In this document: positions 34,501-44,043 of the stretch, one piece after another | Layout: each line of letters starts with the position of its first letter | How positions within the stretch are numbered: the first letter of the stretch is position 1 | Assembly: GCF_014202945.1 (NCBI RefSeq) | Contig: NZ_JACHHW010000001.1 | Coordinates: 62,001-126,000, forward strand | Length of the DNA: 64,000 nucleotides | Direction of reading: 5' to 3' | Origin: Zhongshania antarctica | GTDB lineage: Bacteria; Pseudomonadota; Gammaproteobacteria; Pseudomonadales; Spongiibacteraceae | Made by a program: the position numbers and the translations under genes | Notes under the pieces: model-generated | Told to the model about the DNA's origin: nothing | What the model saw: the letters and a program-made list of their open reading frames with translations, nothing else | The model's database searches: none

Positions 34501-35844
34501 TTAGCCTGACTTGGGGCGCGCCGCGTTTAAGGGGAATTGCTTCGCAATAGCTCGCAAGTAAGCATAAGCACTTTTGTTCTTTGACGTTGAGAACATAGCG
34601 ATAACTACATCGCGAGAGGGTGAAACATACAGCGCCTGGCCGTCAAACCCGGATTTAAATAGATCGCCATCACTGAACAGCGCATCCCATTGCGAAAGGG
34701 CATTAACCGGCCGCTCGCCTAGTTTACTTAAGGCATTCTCAGCCGCTTCTGGCGCATTTTGATAGTGTGGATTGCTTTTGAGATCTGTAATTTTATTCAG
34801 TACAGCCCCAGGTAGCGTCGCTTCATCACGTCCCGCCGGCGTATACAGCAAGCCAAAGCGGCCGAGATCACGAAGCCGTGATGCAAACATACCGTGTGCG
34901 ATTGCGCGACCATCGGGGCTTAGACCCAGCAAAGCGTCAGCTTCTGCACCTATTTTGGACCATACTCGCTCTTGAACAACATCGGCATATCGCTTATTGC
35001 TAAGAGCTTCAATGAGTAATGCCAATATATTGGTGTTTGCCGACGAATACTCGTAGCGCAAACCGGGTTCAGCATGTGAATCCATTAGTTTTAATGCTTG
35101 ATTGTGCGCAATTGTTGTTTGGCCCGTAGTGGACGCCAAGATACCTTCCGCGCTGATAAGCCTACCAATACCTGATGAAGGGTCGACATAATCTTTAGCG
35201 GTATCTACCGCGTCGATACCGCTGGCCATATCAAGAATATTCTGGACCGAAATCTCCGCCCATGCGCTTGCAGAAAATTCGGGCAAATAGTGTGCAATTT
35301 TCTGGGTCGGGTCTAATTTCTTTTCATGAATAAGCTGCTCAACAATGAGTCCGGTGATGACTTTCGCCAAGGACCACCAAAGGTGGCTATCACTTGCACG
35401 CATACCGGGATACGATTCAAAAACAATATTCCCTTGGTGTAAAACAATAATGCCCTGCACCCGACTTTTCGGATGAGCAATCATTTCCTGGAAGCTCAAA
35501 TTTCCGAGTTCCGTCACTACCCTTACCTTTCCTAGCTTATGCCGCAATTTCTTCACTAGGGACTTCACTTCCCCCGTGCGAGAAACCTGCTGATGCGGAA
35601 AAAATTGCGCCATATTTAAATAGGTATAAAGTGCCTGATTTTTGCCTAAGGCAAGTTTTATCGGTGCAAAGTCCGCTAAAACCGTGTCGCACTGACTTAG
35701 CGAAAAGCCATTTTTAGCGACAGCAACTGGCCATATTTCATTATCAGGCTGGTCAGCGTATGCACCTGGTGTATTAGCAATCAGTATTACGATAGCTACA
35801 AGCCACCGCGCAAATGCATAATTCATTGACGCTATTATTTCCAT
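34501..35844 (-). CDS. Secreted serine hydrolase, beta-lactamase fold (NylB/esterase-like)
   Basis: About 447 residues. A signal peptide ends near AYA. The class C beta-lactamase fold is shown by SxxK in HLWWSLAKVITGL (Ser about 158) and YxN in YEYSSANTNILALL. Relatives include carboxylesterases and 6-aminohexanoate-dimer hydrolases rather than true beta-lactamases. It ends the TonB-receptor operon and overlaps the carboxylesterase by about 10 bases. ATG 35844 has GGGAG eleven bases upstream; ATG 35826 also leaves a full signal peptide. Likely a periplasmic esterase or amidase for the imported compound. Confidence 0.88.
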   Translation of the reverse strand: MEIIASMNYAFARWLVAIVILIANTPGAYADQPDNEIWPVAVAKNGFSLSQCDTVLADFAPIKLALGKNQALYTYLNMAQFFPHQQVSRTGEVKSLVKKLRHKLGKVRVVTELGNLSFQEMIAHPKSRVQGIIVLHQGNIVFESYPGMRASDSHLWWSLAKVITGLIVEQLIHEKKLDPTQKIAHYLPEFSASAWAEISVQNILDMASGIDAVDTAKDYVDPSSGIGRLISAEGILASTTGQTTIAHNQALKLMDSHAEPGLRYEYSSANTNILALLIEALSNKRYADVVQERVWSKIGAEADALLGLSPDGRAIAHGMFASRLRDLGRFGLLYTPAGRDEATLPGAVLNKITDLKSNPHYQNAPEAAENALSKLGERPVNALSQWDALFSDGDLFKSGFDGQALYVSPSRDVVIAMFSTSKNKSAYAYLRAIAKQFPLNAARPKSG

Positions 35845-37370
35845 ATATGGATATTCTCCCTGCCATTTAAAGGCTCCCATAAGTAATTATCCGCGTCTCT
35901 ATTACTCGGCATTGTTTTGCGAAGAAAACCATAAATATTCTGCACAATTTCGCTATGCAATGCTTCTCGCTGCTTTTTATTCTCTTCTGTCCAGGCAAAG
36001 CGCATATAAATTTTATGGTCGTCAATAAAATTGCCAAATATAAACGGAATATCTAAGCCGTGAAACGCCCCCATTTCAGAGCGCCAGGGCTCCGGGTAGT
36101 TAGCCCAGGCAAACTGGTATAGGTAAACAGCGGGAAGCTGCTTTGCATATTGTTTGCTGTATTTCTTCACTCGCTTTTTTACAAATAGATTAGCGAAGCC
36201 AACCCGAACATCCCGCACAAGCCCTGACAAAAAGCCCAATTGTTGATTAATCGTTTTGTCGCGGGGCTCGCCGTTCACCAGTGGCCAGATTTTCTCGGCA
36301 CTCCGGCCAAAACCTTTTATCGGTGTGAGCGTGGTCATCTCATCCTTGGTACCGCCGATCATTAACGGAACGCGGCTTAGGGCCTTAGCGACGGGTTTGT
36401 CCGGCGTCTCAACGCTCGACAGCACCGTGCCATCCGCTACTATAGCTGGCGACAGCCCAAAGCCAGAGGCATTAAGCAAATCCCTTGTCGAGAGCTGATA
36501 TAAATAATCTCGCATTTGCGTAGTCGCGTTCGCCGCAAAGCGATCGACGCCTTCGCTGTCAACGGCAAACTCCAGATTCTGTGACGAGAGATTACTAAGT
36601 AATTTATCGGTTCGCTTTAGAGCAGTCTCCGTAGATGCTGAAAATGGCAAGCCCGAAAAGCTTATTGCCCCCTGAAACTTGCCCTTTGCCAGCGGTGACC
36701 GCAGTAGCGCAAGCACCGAGACCGCACCTGCAGATTGCCCTGATATCGTGATCGCCTTGCTATCGCAGCCGAACGCCGAGCAGTTTTCACTAAGCCAATC
36801 GAGCACGCGAATCATATCTAGCAGAAAATAGCTGCCGGAATCTTCTGCAGGATCGCCAGTATGGAGAGAGGGACTTTGTAATGAGCCAAAAACGCCAAGG
36901 CGATAATTAGCCGTAACAACAACCGCATTTGCCTCCTCTGCCAAGCGCTGACCGTTATATAAAGGATGTGCGGAGTCGCCAACGATTCCTGAACCGCCGT
37001 GGAAAAACACCAATACCGGTAGTAATCCTTTTGGCGACACCGGCGCCCAGATGTTTAGATACAAGCAATCTTCTGAGCCATATGGCTTATCGAAGCTCGC
37101 TTCGTTGTCGGTGCTATAAAAGGAGCCTATTTGCGCGCAGGGGCTGGCAGGCGCCAATGCCGGCCTAATACCCGGCCACGATGCAACCGGCTGTGGCGCG
37201 CGCCAGCGTAACTCACCAATAGGTGGCGCGGCGTAGGGCACCCCTAAATATTGGTCTATATGTCCGTTGCGCTTACCCGCAATGACACCCGAGCTAATCT
37301 CTGCCGTTGAGGCGCTGGCGAGCTGAGCGCAGGCAATAACTATCAACGCAATGAATATTCGCTTGATCAT
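35835..37370 (-). CDS. Secreted type B carboxylesterase
   Basis: 511 residues of the alpha/beta-hydrolase carboxylesterase type B family. Signal peptide (ends LASA), oxyanion loop VFFHGGSGIV near residue 124, nucleophile elbow ISGQSAGAVSVL with Ser 213, and a late His in GAFHGLDIPFIFGN. Probably periplasmic and active on carboxylic esters. It starts one base after the M28-like gene's stop, which implies coupled translation within the operon. Confidence 0.93.
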   Translation of the reverse strand: MIKRIFIALIVIACAQLASASTAEISSGVIAGKRNGHIDQYLGVPYAAPPIGELRWRAPQPVASWPGIRPALAPASPCAQIGSFYSTDNEASFDKPYGSEDCLYLNIWAPVSPKGLLPVLVFFHGGSGIVGDSAHPLYNGQRLAEEANAVVVTANYRLGVFGSLQSPSLHTGDPAEDSGSYFLLDMIRVLDWLSENCSAFGCDSKAITISGQSAGAVSVLALLRSPLAKGKFQGAISFSGLPFSASTETALKRTDKLLSNLSSQNLEFAVDSEGVDRFAANATTQMRDYLYQLSTRDLLNASGFGLSPAIVADGTVLSSVETPDKPVAKALSRVPLMIGGTKDEMTTLTPIKGFGRSAEKIWPLVNGEPRDKTINQQLGFLSGLVRDVRVGFANLFVKKRVKKYSKQYAKQLPAVYLYQFAWANYPEPWRSEMGAFHGLDIPFIFGNFIDDHKIYMRFAWTEENKKQREALHSEIVQNIYGFLRKTMPSNRDADNYLWEPLNGRENIHIWK

Positions 37371-37371
37371 T

Positions 37372-38898
37372 TTAATTTTTCTCTGGCGTACGAAGATCAG
37401 CCATTGGGGTAGCTGCGAGTGTTAGTGTCATTTCAGTGAAGGCAATCGTTTCGCGAAACAGGCGCTGATAATTAACTTTGTCTGCGGTACTGACACCCCA
37501 ATTAAACAAGTAGTTGGGACCAGCAATATAATTTGCGGTGGGAATGCGACTACGCCCCCAAAAGACCTGCCCTTCTCCCGGCCACACATGGTCATGGAAC
37601 AGGCCCTTGCCTTCCGGCCGTGTTGGCGGCCGAATAAAAGCGGGAGCTGCGTCGGCACGCTTTAAGGCGACTTCTGCGGCGGCAATCAACGGCGGAATAT
37701 TTGGCATAAAGAACCAGTACGGTTCTGGGCGTCCCGTTGGCGTCCAGCGGCCACCCGGCCCAGCCACCCATTCCTCGGCCCCTAAATGCTCCAGACATAG
37801 CACCGCTGCAATACGTTCCAGGGTGCCATCGTGTAGGTGCTGATCAATAAAGCTCTGCCCGCCTTGCGCGCCGGCAAAGTGACCTGAGCTTAGCAAAATC
37901 ATAACGCTGCGCGGTAACGCGGCCCTCGGTAGTCGCGCAAGGTATTGCGCCATGCCGACAATCACGTTTGGACCATTATCCTCGATGCCGTTAGGCCCAT
38001 CGGTATGACTATTGAGCACCACGAGCTCGTCAGATTGACCCGGTATAATGCCAATCAAATTACTACTGTTAACCTTGGCAATGCGTGCCTCTAAAGTGAG
38101 ACGAAGCTCAACATCCCCATTGGCCATATTGGCTAGGTACTTAGCCGTGTCTTGGTCAACATATAGTGCAGGCACATTTCGATTGATAGCATCGTAGGGC
38201 GCATACATCCCGAGGGCATTATTGCTCGGCTCATCGAGACCGATGATAGCCGCGCTGGCCCCAGCGCGGTGGAGCATATCTAGTTTTTTAGCGAGAGTAC
38301 TCAATGCAAAATAGCTGCGCTGATATGGCGTGTCAGCGTGAACACTGAGCGCAGGATCATAACGACGCCACGCGGCACTCTCAAAAACCGCCAAGGTAGA
38401 TTCTGGCTTTTTGAGGGATAGCAGTACAATCTTCCCAGCAAGCTCACCCTCACCATAACGTGCATCTGCGCTAATGAGTTTGAGCTTACCAACGACGCCG
38501 CTCGCGGACGTCGATCCAGAATACGGGAGATAAGCTGCTGTTGGTAATGACACTGCGCCTTGCGCACCCATTAGCTCCAAGCCCCAGCTGTCGGCCAACC
38601 ATTGATTGAGTTCGACTGGTTCGCGATAAATGCGATCTACCCCGGCGCGCTGTAAACGCTTTTGCAACTCATCAATATACGCCTCATGGGCAACGCTGCC
38701 TGCGGCGCGTAGGCCGCGAGCATCGAGGTCTAATTGCCAGTCTCGGTGCTGATCTATCGACACAAATTGCGCAGGATCAAGTGCGGTTGCCGCAGAAGCA
38801 GGCAAAGCCTCCATTGGCCACGCTGTATCGGCATTCACGAAGCTCATTGACGTCACATAAACCAACAGCATTGTGATGAATTTGAAACGCAGGGCCAT
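37372..38898 (-). CDS. Secreted M28-family peptidase-like protein
   Basis: 508 residues. A signal peptide (ends FVNA), a PA-like insertion around residues 130-280, then an M28-type domain with NSHTDGPNGIEDNGPNVIVG, the first His/Asp zinc ligands. Where M28 enzymes have the catalytic Glu pair (GEE) the sequence reads LSSGHFAGAQGGQSF, so those Glu are not evident. LCLEHLGAEEW follows. It may be a zinc amidohydrolase with changed chemistry or a binding protein. Two bases separate it from the TonB receptor gene. Confidence 0.85.
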   Translation of the reverse strand: MALRFKFITMLLVYVTSMSFVNADTAWPMEALPASAATALDPAQFVSIDQHRDWQLDLDARGLRAAGSVAHEAYIDELQKRLQRAGVDRIYREPVELNQWLADSWGLELMGAQGAVSLPTAAYLPYSGSTSASGVVGKLKLISADARYGEGELAGKIVLLSLKKPESTLAVFESAAWRRYDPALSVHADTPYQRSYFALSTLAKKLDMLHRAGASAAIIGLDEPSNNALGMYAPYDAINRNVPALYVDQDTAKYLANMANGDVELRLTLEARIAKVNSSNLIGIIPGQSDELVVLNSHTDGPNGIEDNGPNVIVGMAQYLARLPRAALPRSVMILLSSGHFAGAQGGQSFIDQHLHDGTLERIAAVLCLEHLGAEEWVAGPGGRWTPTGRPEPYWFFMPNIPPLIAAAEVALKRADAAPAFIRPPTRPEGKGLFHDHVWPGEGQVFWGRSRIPTANYIAGPNYLFNWGVSTADKVNYQRLFRETIAFTEMTLTLAATPMADLRTPEKN

Positions 38899-38900
38899 GA

Positions 38901-41252
38901 CTAGAACTCCAAGCTAACGCGGGCGCTAATGGTTCGCGGCGCATTAAGAATCGCAAAATCGTTTGCTGAAGGTGTATTTATCAAGCTAACCGCGGCTGTT
39001 TCATCGGTGATATTAAGGACATTCAGCGCGAGTTTGGGATTTCCCGTAAGCGATGGCAGCGAGAGATTTAAGCTGAAATTATAGGTACCGTAATCGTTAA
39101 CAATATCGTCGTTGGCAATGTCATTATATGTTTCACCCACATAGGTATAGCCAATCAATCCAGAAACATTGACCAGCCAATCTGGCGAGCCAAAGAAAGC
39201 GAGATTGCCACTGTACTGATAGTCCGCGGATCCCGGCAAGGGTTTACCTGCAGGCACAGTGTCTCGTCCCGCTTGGAAGTCTTCAGTAGTTTTAGCATCG
39301 ACGGTGCCGCCGCTCACTGTTAGTACAACCCCAGGAATTGGCGTTAACCAACGTAAATTAGCTTCAAATCCGTCGCTTTCGGCGGTGCCAACATTGTCGT
39401 AATAATTAATTTGGATGGCGTTTTTCAATACAACTAAGGCGTCTGTGTAATCGATATGGAAAGCCGTTACGTCAAACTCCAAGCGATTGTCAAACCAGCT
39501 TGAGCGCGCGCCTAATTCATAATTCCAAATAAAATCTGATTTATAGGTGCCCGGCACATTTTCCAATTCGCTCTCCGGAATATTCTGAATGCCGCCAAAC
39601 CTAAAACCCTTGTTTGCCAAGAAATAAACTGAATGGTCATCGCTAAAGCGGTAGGTTACAGAGAACTTAGGGTTGATGCCCTCCTCCTCAATAGTGGTTG
39701 TTAAGTTAGCAGGAGACATACCGTTATTCACTGCGCGGGCACCAACGCCCTGGCCGACAAACCCTCCCGCGACCGTGGTCTGGTAAACTCGTGCGCCTGC
39801 CGAAATTTCCAAAAATTGCCATGGATACCACGTTAAATCGAAAAACAACGCTTGTTCCTTGGCTAAGGCGTTGGTTTCAGCACACAATACCGCGAGTTCA
39901 CAAGCCACATTACCGGCATCAAGCCCTAAAGATGCTAAGGTTTCTGCCGTTATCGCGCCTAATCCGAACGCATTCGCGGTCGCATTAACGGCATTCGTTA
40001 ATTCTTCGTAGCTACCCGAAGCCATATTGAGCGCCTGTGAATTCAGCACTAAGGCATAACGAATTGGTGAGCGGAGGTAATACGCTCCCAAGAGCCATTC
40101 TAGTTTCTCACCACCCACTGATTGAATTCTAAGCTCTTGTTGAAAGGAGGTTGATTCTTGATCTGTTTCAAAAGGTATAGCCAGCGCGTCTGGCGCCCCC
40201 GCAGGTGGAATTCCAGCAATACCACCATAGGAGTCAATAATATTAAAACGCTCTTTTTCCGTTCTTGAGGTCGATGAGATCACCTCAAATTTTTCAGCGG
40301 TGTACTGTATACCAAGATTATAAAGTGCAAACCGATGCTTGTTGGGCCACGGAATAAGTGAGCCCTCGGTTTCTCGCGGGCCTTCCCGTGAATCGGCGAT
40401 GATCAATCCATTTTCAGCATTATAATCTTGATCAAGATAGGTGAATTTTAATTGCCATTCTTCACTAGGCTCCCAGGTCACACCAACACGAATTTGTTCG
40501 CCCTCGCCACTATTAACATCTTTCTGCGCTTGTTCTGGGCGAATATCGTCGGTGACACCGGGATACTCTCTCGTAATATAGGTCAATCTAATACCGAGAT
40601 CGCCATCTTCACCAAGCAGCGGCGCGTTGACGACAATACCTTGGGTTAACGCTTCGGAACCGTCCTTTGGTGAGATATATTGTGCGAAATAGCGCGCTTG
40701 AAATTCATTAGGCAGCGCGTCATTCAAGCGATAGCGCAAGACCCCAGATAATGCCGCGCCACCAAACAGCGTCCCTTGGGGGCCTTTAAGTACTTCTACT
40801 GCCGCGAGATCAAAGGCAGATAAGTCCGGTGTAATACTGGCCGCATAGGGCTCATTGAGCGCTGTGTCACCGATAAATATACCTACCGGGTAAGGCACGG
40901 TGCTATTGGGCGACGAGCTTGTGGAGATCCCCCGCATGACAATTCGCTGATCGCCCGGCCGCGCGGCATTCGCTGTGACACCGGGGGTTTGTTCGAGCAT
41001 GTCATTAATACTGAGAATCCCCTGGGACTCCATATTTTCACCGCTAATCGCGGCCATCGACGCGGGCAAATCGCGCATGGACTTCTCGCGCTTAGTGGCA
41101 GTAACGATAACCTCTTCTAGCACTCGATGATTCTTACTTTTAGCAGCATGCGTAGACGACTTCTGCACTTCGTCTGCCGCGCTAGCAGTCGCACTTACAA
41201 GCATGCTGCTCGTAAGCAAGGCAATTATTTTCCTTCCAGGAAAGTTTTTCAT
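38901..41252 (-). CDS. TonB-dependent outer-membrane receptor
   Basis: 783 residues. Signal peptide, TonB box near residue 47 (LEEVIVTATKRE), plug domain (IVMRGISTSSS... VEVLKGPQGTLFGGAALSGVLRYR), a 22-strand-type barrel and a terminal Phe (TISARVSLEF). It belongs to the large group of receptors common in marine bacteria that import sterols, aromatics or other non-iron ligands. The downstream hydrolase genes suggest the ligand is an ester or amide that is cleaved after import. Confidence 0.94.
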   Translation of the reverse strand: MKNFPGRKIIALLTSSMLVSATASAADEVQKSSTHAAKSKNHRVLEEVIVTATKREKSMRDLPASMAAISGENMESQGILSINDMLEQTPGVTANAARPGDQRIVMRGISTSSSPNSTVPYPVGIFIGDTALNEPYAASITPDLSAFDLAAVEVLKGPQGTLFGGAALSGVLRYRLNDALPNEFQARYFAQYISPKDGSEALTQGIVVNAPLLGEDGDLGIRLTYITREYPGVTDDIRPEQAQKDVNSGEGEQIRVGVTWEPSEEWQLKFTYLDQDYNAENGLIIADSREGPRETEGSLIPWPNKHRFALYNLGIQYTAEKFEVISSTSRTEKERFNIIDSYGGIAGIPPAGAPDALAIPFETDQESTSFQQELRIQSVGGEKLEWLLGAYYLRSPIRYALVLNSQALNMASGSYEELTNAVNATANAFGLGAITAETLASLGLDAGNVACELAVLCAETNALAKEQALFFDLTWYPWQFLEISAGARVYQTTVAGGFVGQGVGARAVNNGMSPANLTTTIEEEGINPKFSVTYRFSDDHSVYFLANKGFRFGGIQNIPESELENVPGTYKSDFIWNYELGARSSWFDNRLEFDVTAFHIDYTDALVVLKNAIQINYYDNVGTAESDGFEANLRWLTPIPGVVLTVSGGTVDAKTTEDFQAGRDTVPAGKPLPGSADYQYSGNLAFFGSPDWLVNVSGLIGYTYVGETYNDIANDDIVNDYGTYNFSLNLSLPSLTGNPKLALNVLNITDETAAVSLINTPSANDFAILNAPRTISARVSLEF

Positions 41253-41293
41253 AATGGTGCCACTCTTTTATTTTTTTGGGTTTACATCTAGCT

Positions 41294-42007
41294 TTATTCA
41301 CTTACTAGGGCTTGCATTGAAATTAGCAGCTCGTCATCGATTGGCGGTAAATGGGGAATTAGGCAGCTAATTAAATAGTCGAGCCGATGAACAAATGACG
41401 AGATGCGCAATGAATATTTGCCATTTTGTACCAGCGGCCTAAAAAGTGGTTCAAACTCATCGCGTGGCAACGCGGCAATTGCCTCGATATCGGCCTGAAT
41501 TGGCACTGTACGGCCAGTGGTACGGGTCCGTTCCGCATTAGTCGCAATCAAACCAATTAGGGCGTTATAGGCGATGGCGACATCTTCTAGCTGCTCATCA
41601 TTTTCACAACACGCTTGCTGCACTCGCACGAGGCAACGCATGTGTATTTTCCAAGCCGAGGTGCCCGCCGGTGCGTGACAAAATTTGGGGTAGACAATCT
41701 GAGTTTTCCGCACAGCGAGTAAATGTTCAATAAGCTGCTGACGAAGTGGCTGAGGATTGTTTTTATCAGGAACGGGGATTCGCTTCATTAATGCACTTAA
41801 AGCATCCCGCTCGACGGCCTCAATATTGTCAACATAGTTATACAAGGTTGCGTGATTGATTCCGAGTTGCCGCGCTAACGCGCGCAAACTCAAACTTTTA
41901 AAACCTTCTTGCTCCATCGTAAAAAGCGCCGCATCGATAATTTGCTGATGCGTGACTTTTTTGGGTCTGCCCGCAATTTTCGTAGACGGCTTTTTTGACG
42001 CGTTCAT
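41294..42007 (-). CDS. TetR-family regulator of the receptor/hydrolase operon
   Basis: 237 residues. HTH: VTHQQIIDAALFTMEQEGFKSLSLRALARQLGINHATLYNYVDN; the rest is a helical ligand domain. The N-terminus is basic (NASKKPSTKIAGRPKK). ATG 42007 is the likely start; GTG 42043 would place the start inside a perfect 16-base palindrome that looks like its operator. It lies immediately upstream of the receptor on the same strand and probably autoregulates the operon. Confidence 0.9.
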   Translation of the reverse strand: MNASKKPSTKIAGRPKKVTHQQIIDAALFTMEQEGFKSLSLRALARQLGINHATLYNYVDNIEAVERDALSALMKRIPVPDKNNPQPLRQQLIEHLLAVRKTQIVYPKFCHAPAGTSAWKIHMRCLVRVQQACCENDEQLEDVAIAYNALIGLIATNAERTRTTGRTVPIQADIEAIAALPRDEFEPLFRPLVQNGKYSLRISSFVHRLDYLISCLIPHLPPIDDELLISMQALVSE

Positions 42008-42035
42008 AGGCCCAACTGATGATATTATAGTATTT

Positions 42036-42051
42036 ATAACCACGTGGTTAT
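42036..42051. promoter_or_regulatory. Operator-like palindrome ATAACCACGTGGTTAT
   Basis: A perfect 16-base inverted repeat about 30 bases upstream of the tetR start, in the right place for repression by that TetR protein. Confidence 0.7.
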
Positions 42052-42214
42052 TTATAATTTATGACCTCGTTTACTTATTGTCAAGCACCGAATAGTGCTG
42101 CTGCCGCGGGCTAAACGGCGCTAAATCTCATTATTTTCTTATAGAACATCGGTTTAAGCTCGATATACTGCCCACAGCGACACGGCAAAAAAGCGAAAAA
42201 GGCGCAGCGAAATC

Positions 42215-42628
42215 ATGATTGAACATCTCTCCTTTTCAGTTACGGGCCAAGGCCTACACAGTATTACTTCGGTTGTGAGCCAGAGCATCGCGCGACGCTT
42301 CCGGGGACAAGATGGCTTATGCACACTGTTTATTCAGCACACCTCAGCTAGCTTGCTCATTCAAGAGAACTACGACGACAGCGCGCGCATTGATTTAGAG
42401 CGCTGGCTTAATCGACTGGTGCCAGAGAACGACCCCCTTTACACCCACACCCTTGAAGGCCCCGACGATATGCCAGCCCATATTAAAGCTGCATTGACTG
42501 CGAGCTCCGTCGCCATCCCAATTATCAACGGTCAACTTGCCCTCGGCAGCTGGCAGGGAATTTACCTCTGGGAGCATCGCCACGCCGCCAGTGAGCGCAA
42601 TCTCGTCATGCATTTAAGCAATTCGTAA
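42215..42628 (+). CDS. yjbQ: YjbQ/UPF0047-family protein
   Basis: 137 residues. LCTLFIQHTSASLLIQENYDDSARIDLERWLNRLVPEN and LALGSWQGIYLWEHR are the two conserved blocks of this family, which carries metal-site His residues. Members have weak thiamine-phosphate synthase activity; the true role is uncertain. Complete, single gene. Confidence 0.93.
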   Translation: MIEHLSFSVTGQGLHSITSVVSQSIARRFRGQDGLCTLFIQHTSASLLIQENYDDSARIDLERWLNRLVPENDPLYTHTLEGPDDMPAHIKAALTASSVAIPIINGQLALGSWQGIYLWEHRHAASERNLVMHLSNS

Positions 42629-42754
42629 ACGCCATTGTTCAGTGAGGGTTAATCTCCGCAGCCTAGACTATGAACTAAGCGTCATCATTCTTTTGAGATC
42701 GCTATGCTATTCTTGGCAAAATTTCTGATTTACAGACACCACAGGAAACTCTAA

Positions 42755-43324
42755 ATGTTGCGTTTAAAAAAATACTTATTAGGATTGGCGCTTCTGGGCA
42801 GTATTAACAGCTACGCCCTTGAACTAGGCGGCACACTTGCCGATGTCAGTATTCCCTCAAAAGGCGAACTGGTCTTAAATAAATCGAAAGTCGATTACAA
42901 AAGCTGGTCTACCGCCAGCATTCAACGTGGCTCGCCAGCCTTAATTTTTCATCTTGCTGCACGGATGTCCTCGGACAGTATTATCGCACCACTGCGCACG
43001 CGCTTAGAGGAACGAGATTTCACTCCCGGCAGCTTTCAGTCCATCAGCGTGATCAATATCGAGGACGCCATGTGGGGTACCTCCGGCATGGTCAGTAGTG
43101 AAATGGAGAAAAATAAACGTGCCCACCCTGAAGCTGTGCTGGTCGCCGATGACGCTAGCCGTGGGCGTAAAGCCTGGCAATTAAAAGAAAGCAGCGTGGC
43201 GGTAATACTGCTCGATGCGAACGGGAAAATTCGCTACTTAAAAGAAGGCAAGCTTGGCCGCAAAGATATAGACACCATTATGGCCTTACTCAATACCGAA
43301 ATTTCTCGGATTGCCAGCAAGTAA
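42755..43324 (+). CDS. ytfJ: YtfJ-family periplasmic protein
   Basis: 189 residues. Signal peptide (ends NSYA), then a thioredoxin-like YtfJ fold: GSPALIFHLAARMSSDSI, SVINIEDAMWGTSGMVSSEMEKNK, SVAVILLDANGKIRYLKEGKL. No CxxC is present, as is usual for YtfJ. Function unknown. Preceded by about 125 bases with no gene. Confidence 0.88.
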   Translation: MLRLKKYLLGLALLGSINSYALELGGTLADVSIPSKGELVLNKSKVDYKSWSTASIQRGSPALIFHLAARMSSDSIIAPLRTRLEERDFTPGSFQSISVINIEDAMWGTSGMVSSEMEKNKRAHPEAVLVADDASRGRKAWQLKESSVAVILLDANGKIRYLKEGKLGRKDIDTIMALLNTEISRIASK

Positions 43325-43346
43325 CGCTGGCGCCTCTGCGAAATAG

Positions 43347-43865
43347 CTATTTTTTAGGGCTGCCGAAGCACTGGCGGCCTTCCACTAACTTAGCAAATTT
43401 ACGCAGCATTAATTTCACCCCAAGGTGCATAACCGGGCTGAAAACTGGCAAAAAATATCGACTAAAGCCCTTTGGACGCATAGCCATTGTCCATTTAACC
43501 TTACAGCTGTTGTTATCGAGTTCTTCAACCTGATAGCGTTCGGCAAAAGATTCAATATTGTCTTCACTGGCATGTGTGAAGCAAAATGCCATTTCGCGGC
43601 CACGCTCCCACGCGATAAACTCTTCGTAGCCAACTAGATTGCCCACCATCGTCACCGTGCGTGTGGTGCCAATGCCAAACGGCTGCGGCGCGGTCCACTC
43701 CACGTTGAGTATCGGCATCGCCCAGCGCGGCCAGTCGTCAGCATTCTCAAAGGAAGAAAACACATCAGCAGCACTAGCACGAACCACAACCTCCGCCACA
43801 TAGCGGAATGGGGCCGTATCGAAAAAAGTCATGTCGACTGTTTTACACGGGTATTTCTTTGCCAC
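43347..43865 (-). CDS. SRPBCC-family (START-like) lipid-binding protein
   Basis: 172 residues of the polyketide cyclase/SRPBCC fold: FRYVAEVVVRASAADVFSSFENADDWPRWAMPI at the start, GTTRTVTMVGNLVGYEEFIAWE in the middle, and a long C-terminal helix (LMLRKFAKLVEG). It probably binds a hydrophobic ligand. GTG 43865 is chosen because GGAG lies at good spacing; ATG 43832 is the alternative and would give a shorter N-terminus. Confidence 0.88.
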   Translation of the reverse strand: MAKKYPCKTVDMTFFDTAPFRYVAEVVVRASAADVFSSFENADDWPRWAMPILNVEWTAPQPFGIGTTRTVTMVGNLVGYEEFIAWERGREMAFCFTHASEDNIESFAERYQVEELDNNSCKVKWTMAMRPKGFSRYFLPVFSPVMHLGVKLMLRKFAKLVEGRQCFGSPKK

Positions 43866-43926
43866 GCAACGTCTCCAATTGAAAATGGATGTAAGTCTGA
43901 TCCAAAACCAGACACAAGCAGCAGAT

Positions 43927-44043
43927 ATGAACGATGCCCAATCAATTGCTAAGCCGAAATCTAACACCGCGAGTAAAACTCAAACAAGCAATGATGATGA
44001 ATATGACAAAGTCTTCATCTACGGCCATAAGGTAAAGCAATGA
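43927..44043 (+). CDS. Possible 38-residue protein coupled to truC
   Basis: An ATG-initiated frame reading MNDAQSIAKPKS... DEYDKVFIYGHKVKQ whose TGA overlaps the truC start as ATGA. It is hydrophilic, with an ordered-looking C-terminus. The overlap supports translation by coupling, but the ribosome site is weak and I know no family. Confidence 0.4.
   Translation: MNDAQSIAKPKSNTASKTQTSNDDEYDKVFIYGHKVKQ

Noticed and set aside
34501-35844. Antibiotic-resistance beta-lactamase
   Set aside because: SxxK and YxN are also the motifs of esterases and amidases of this fold; the operon context points to substrate breakdown, not resistance.
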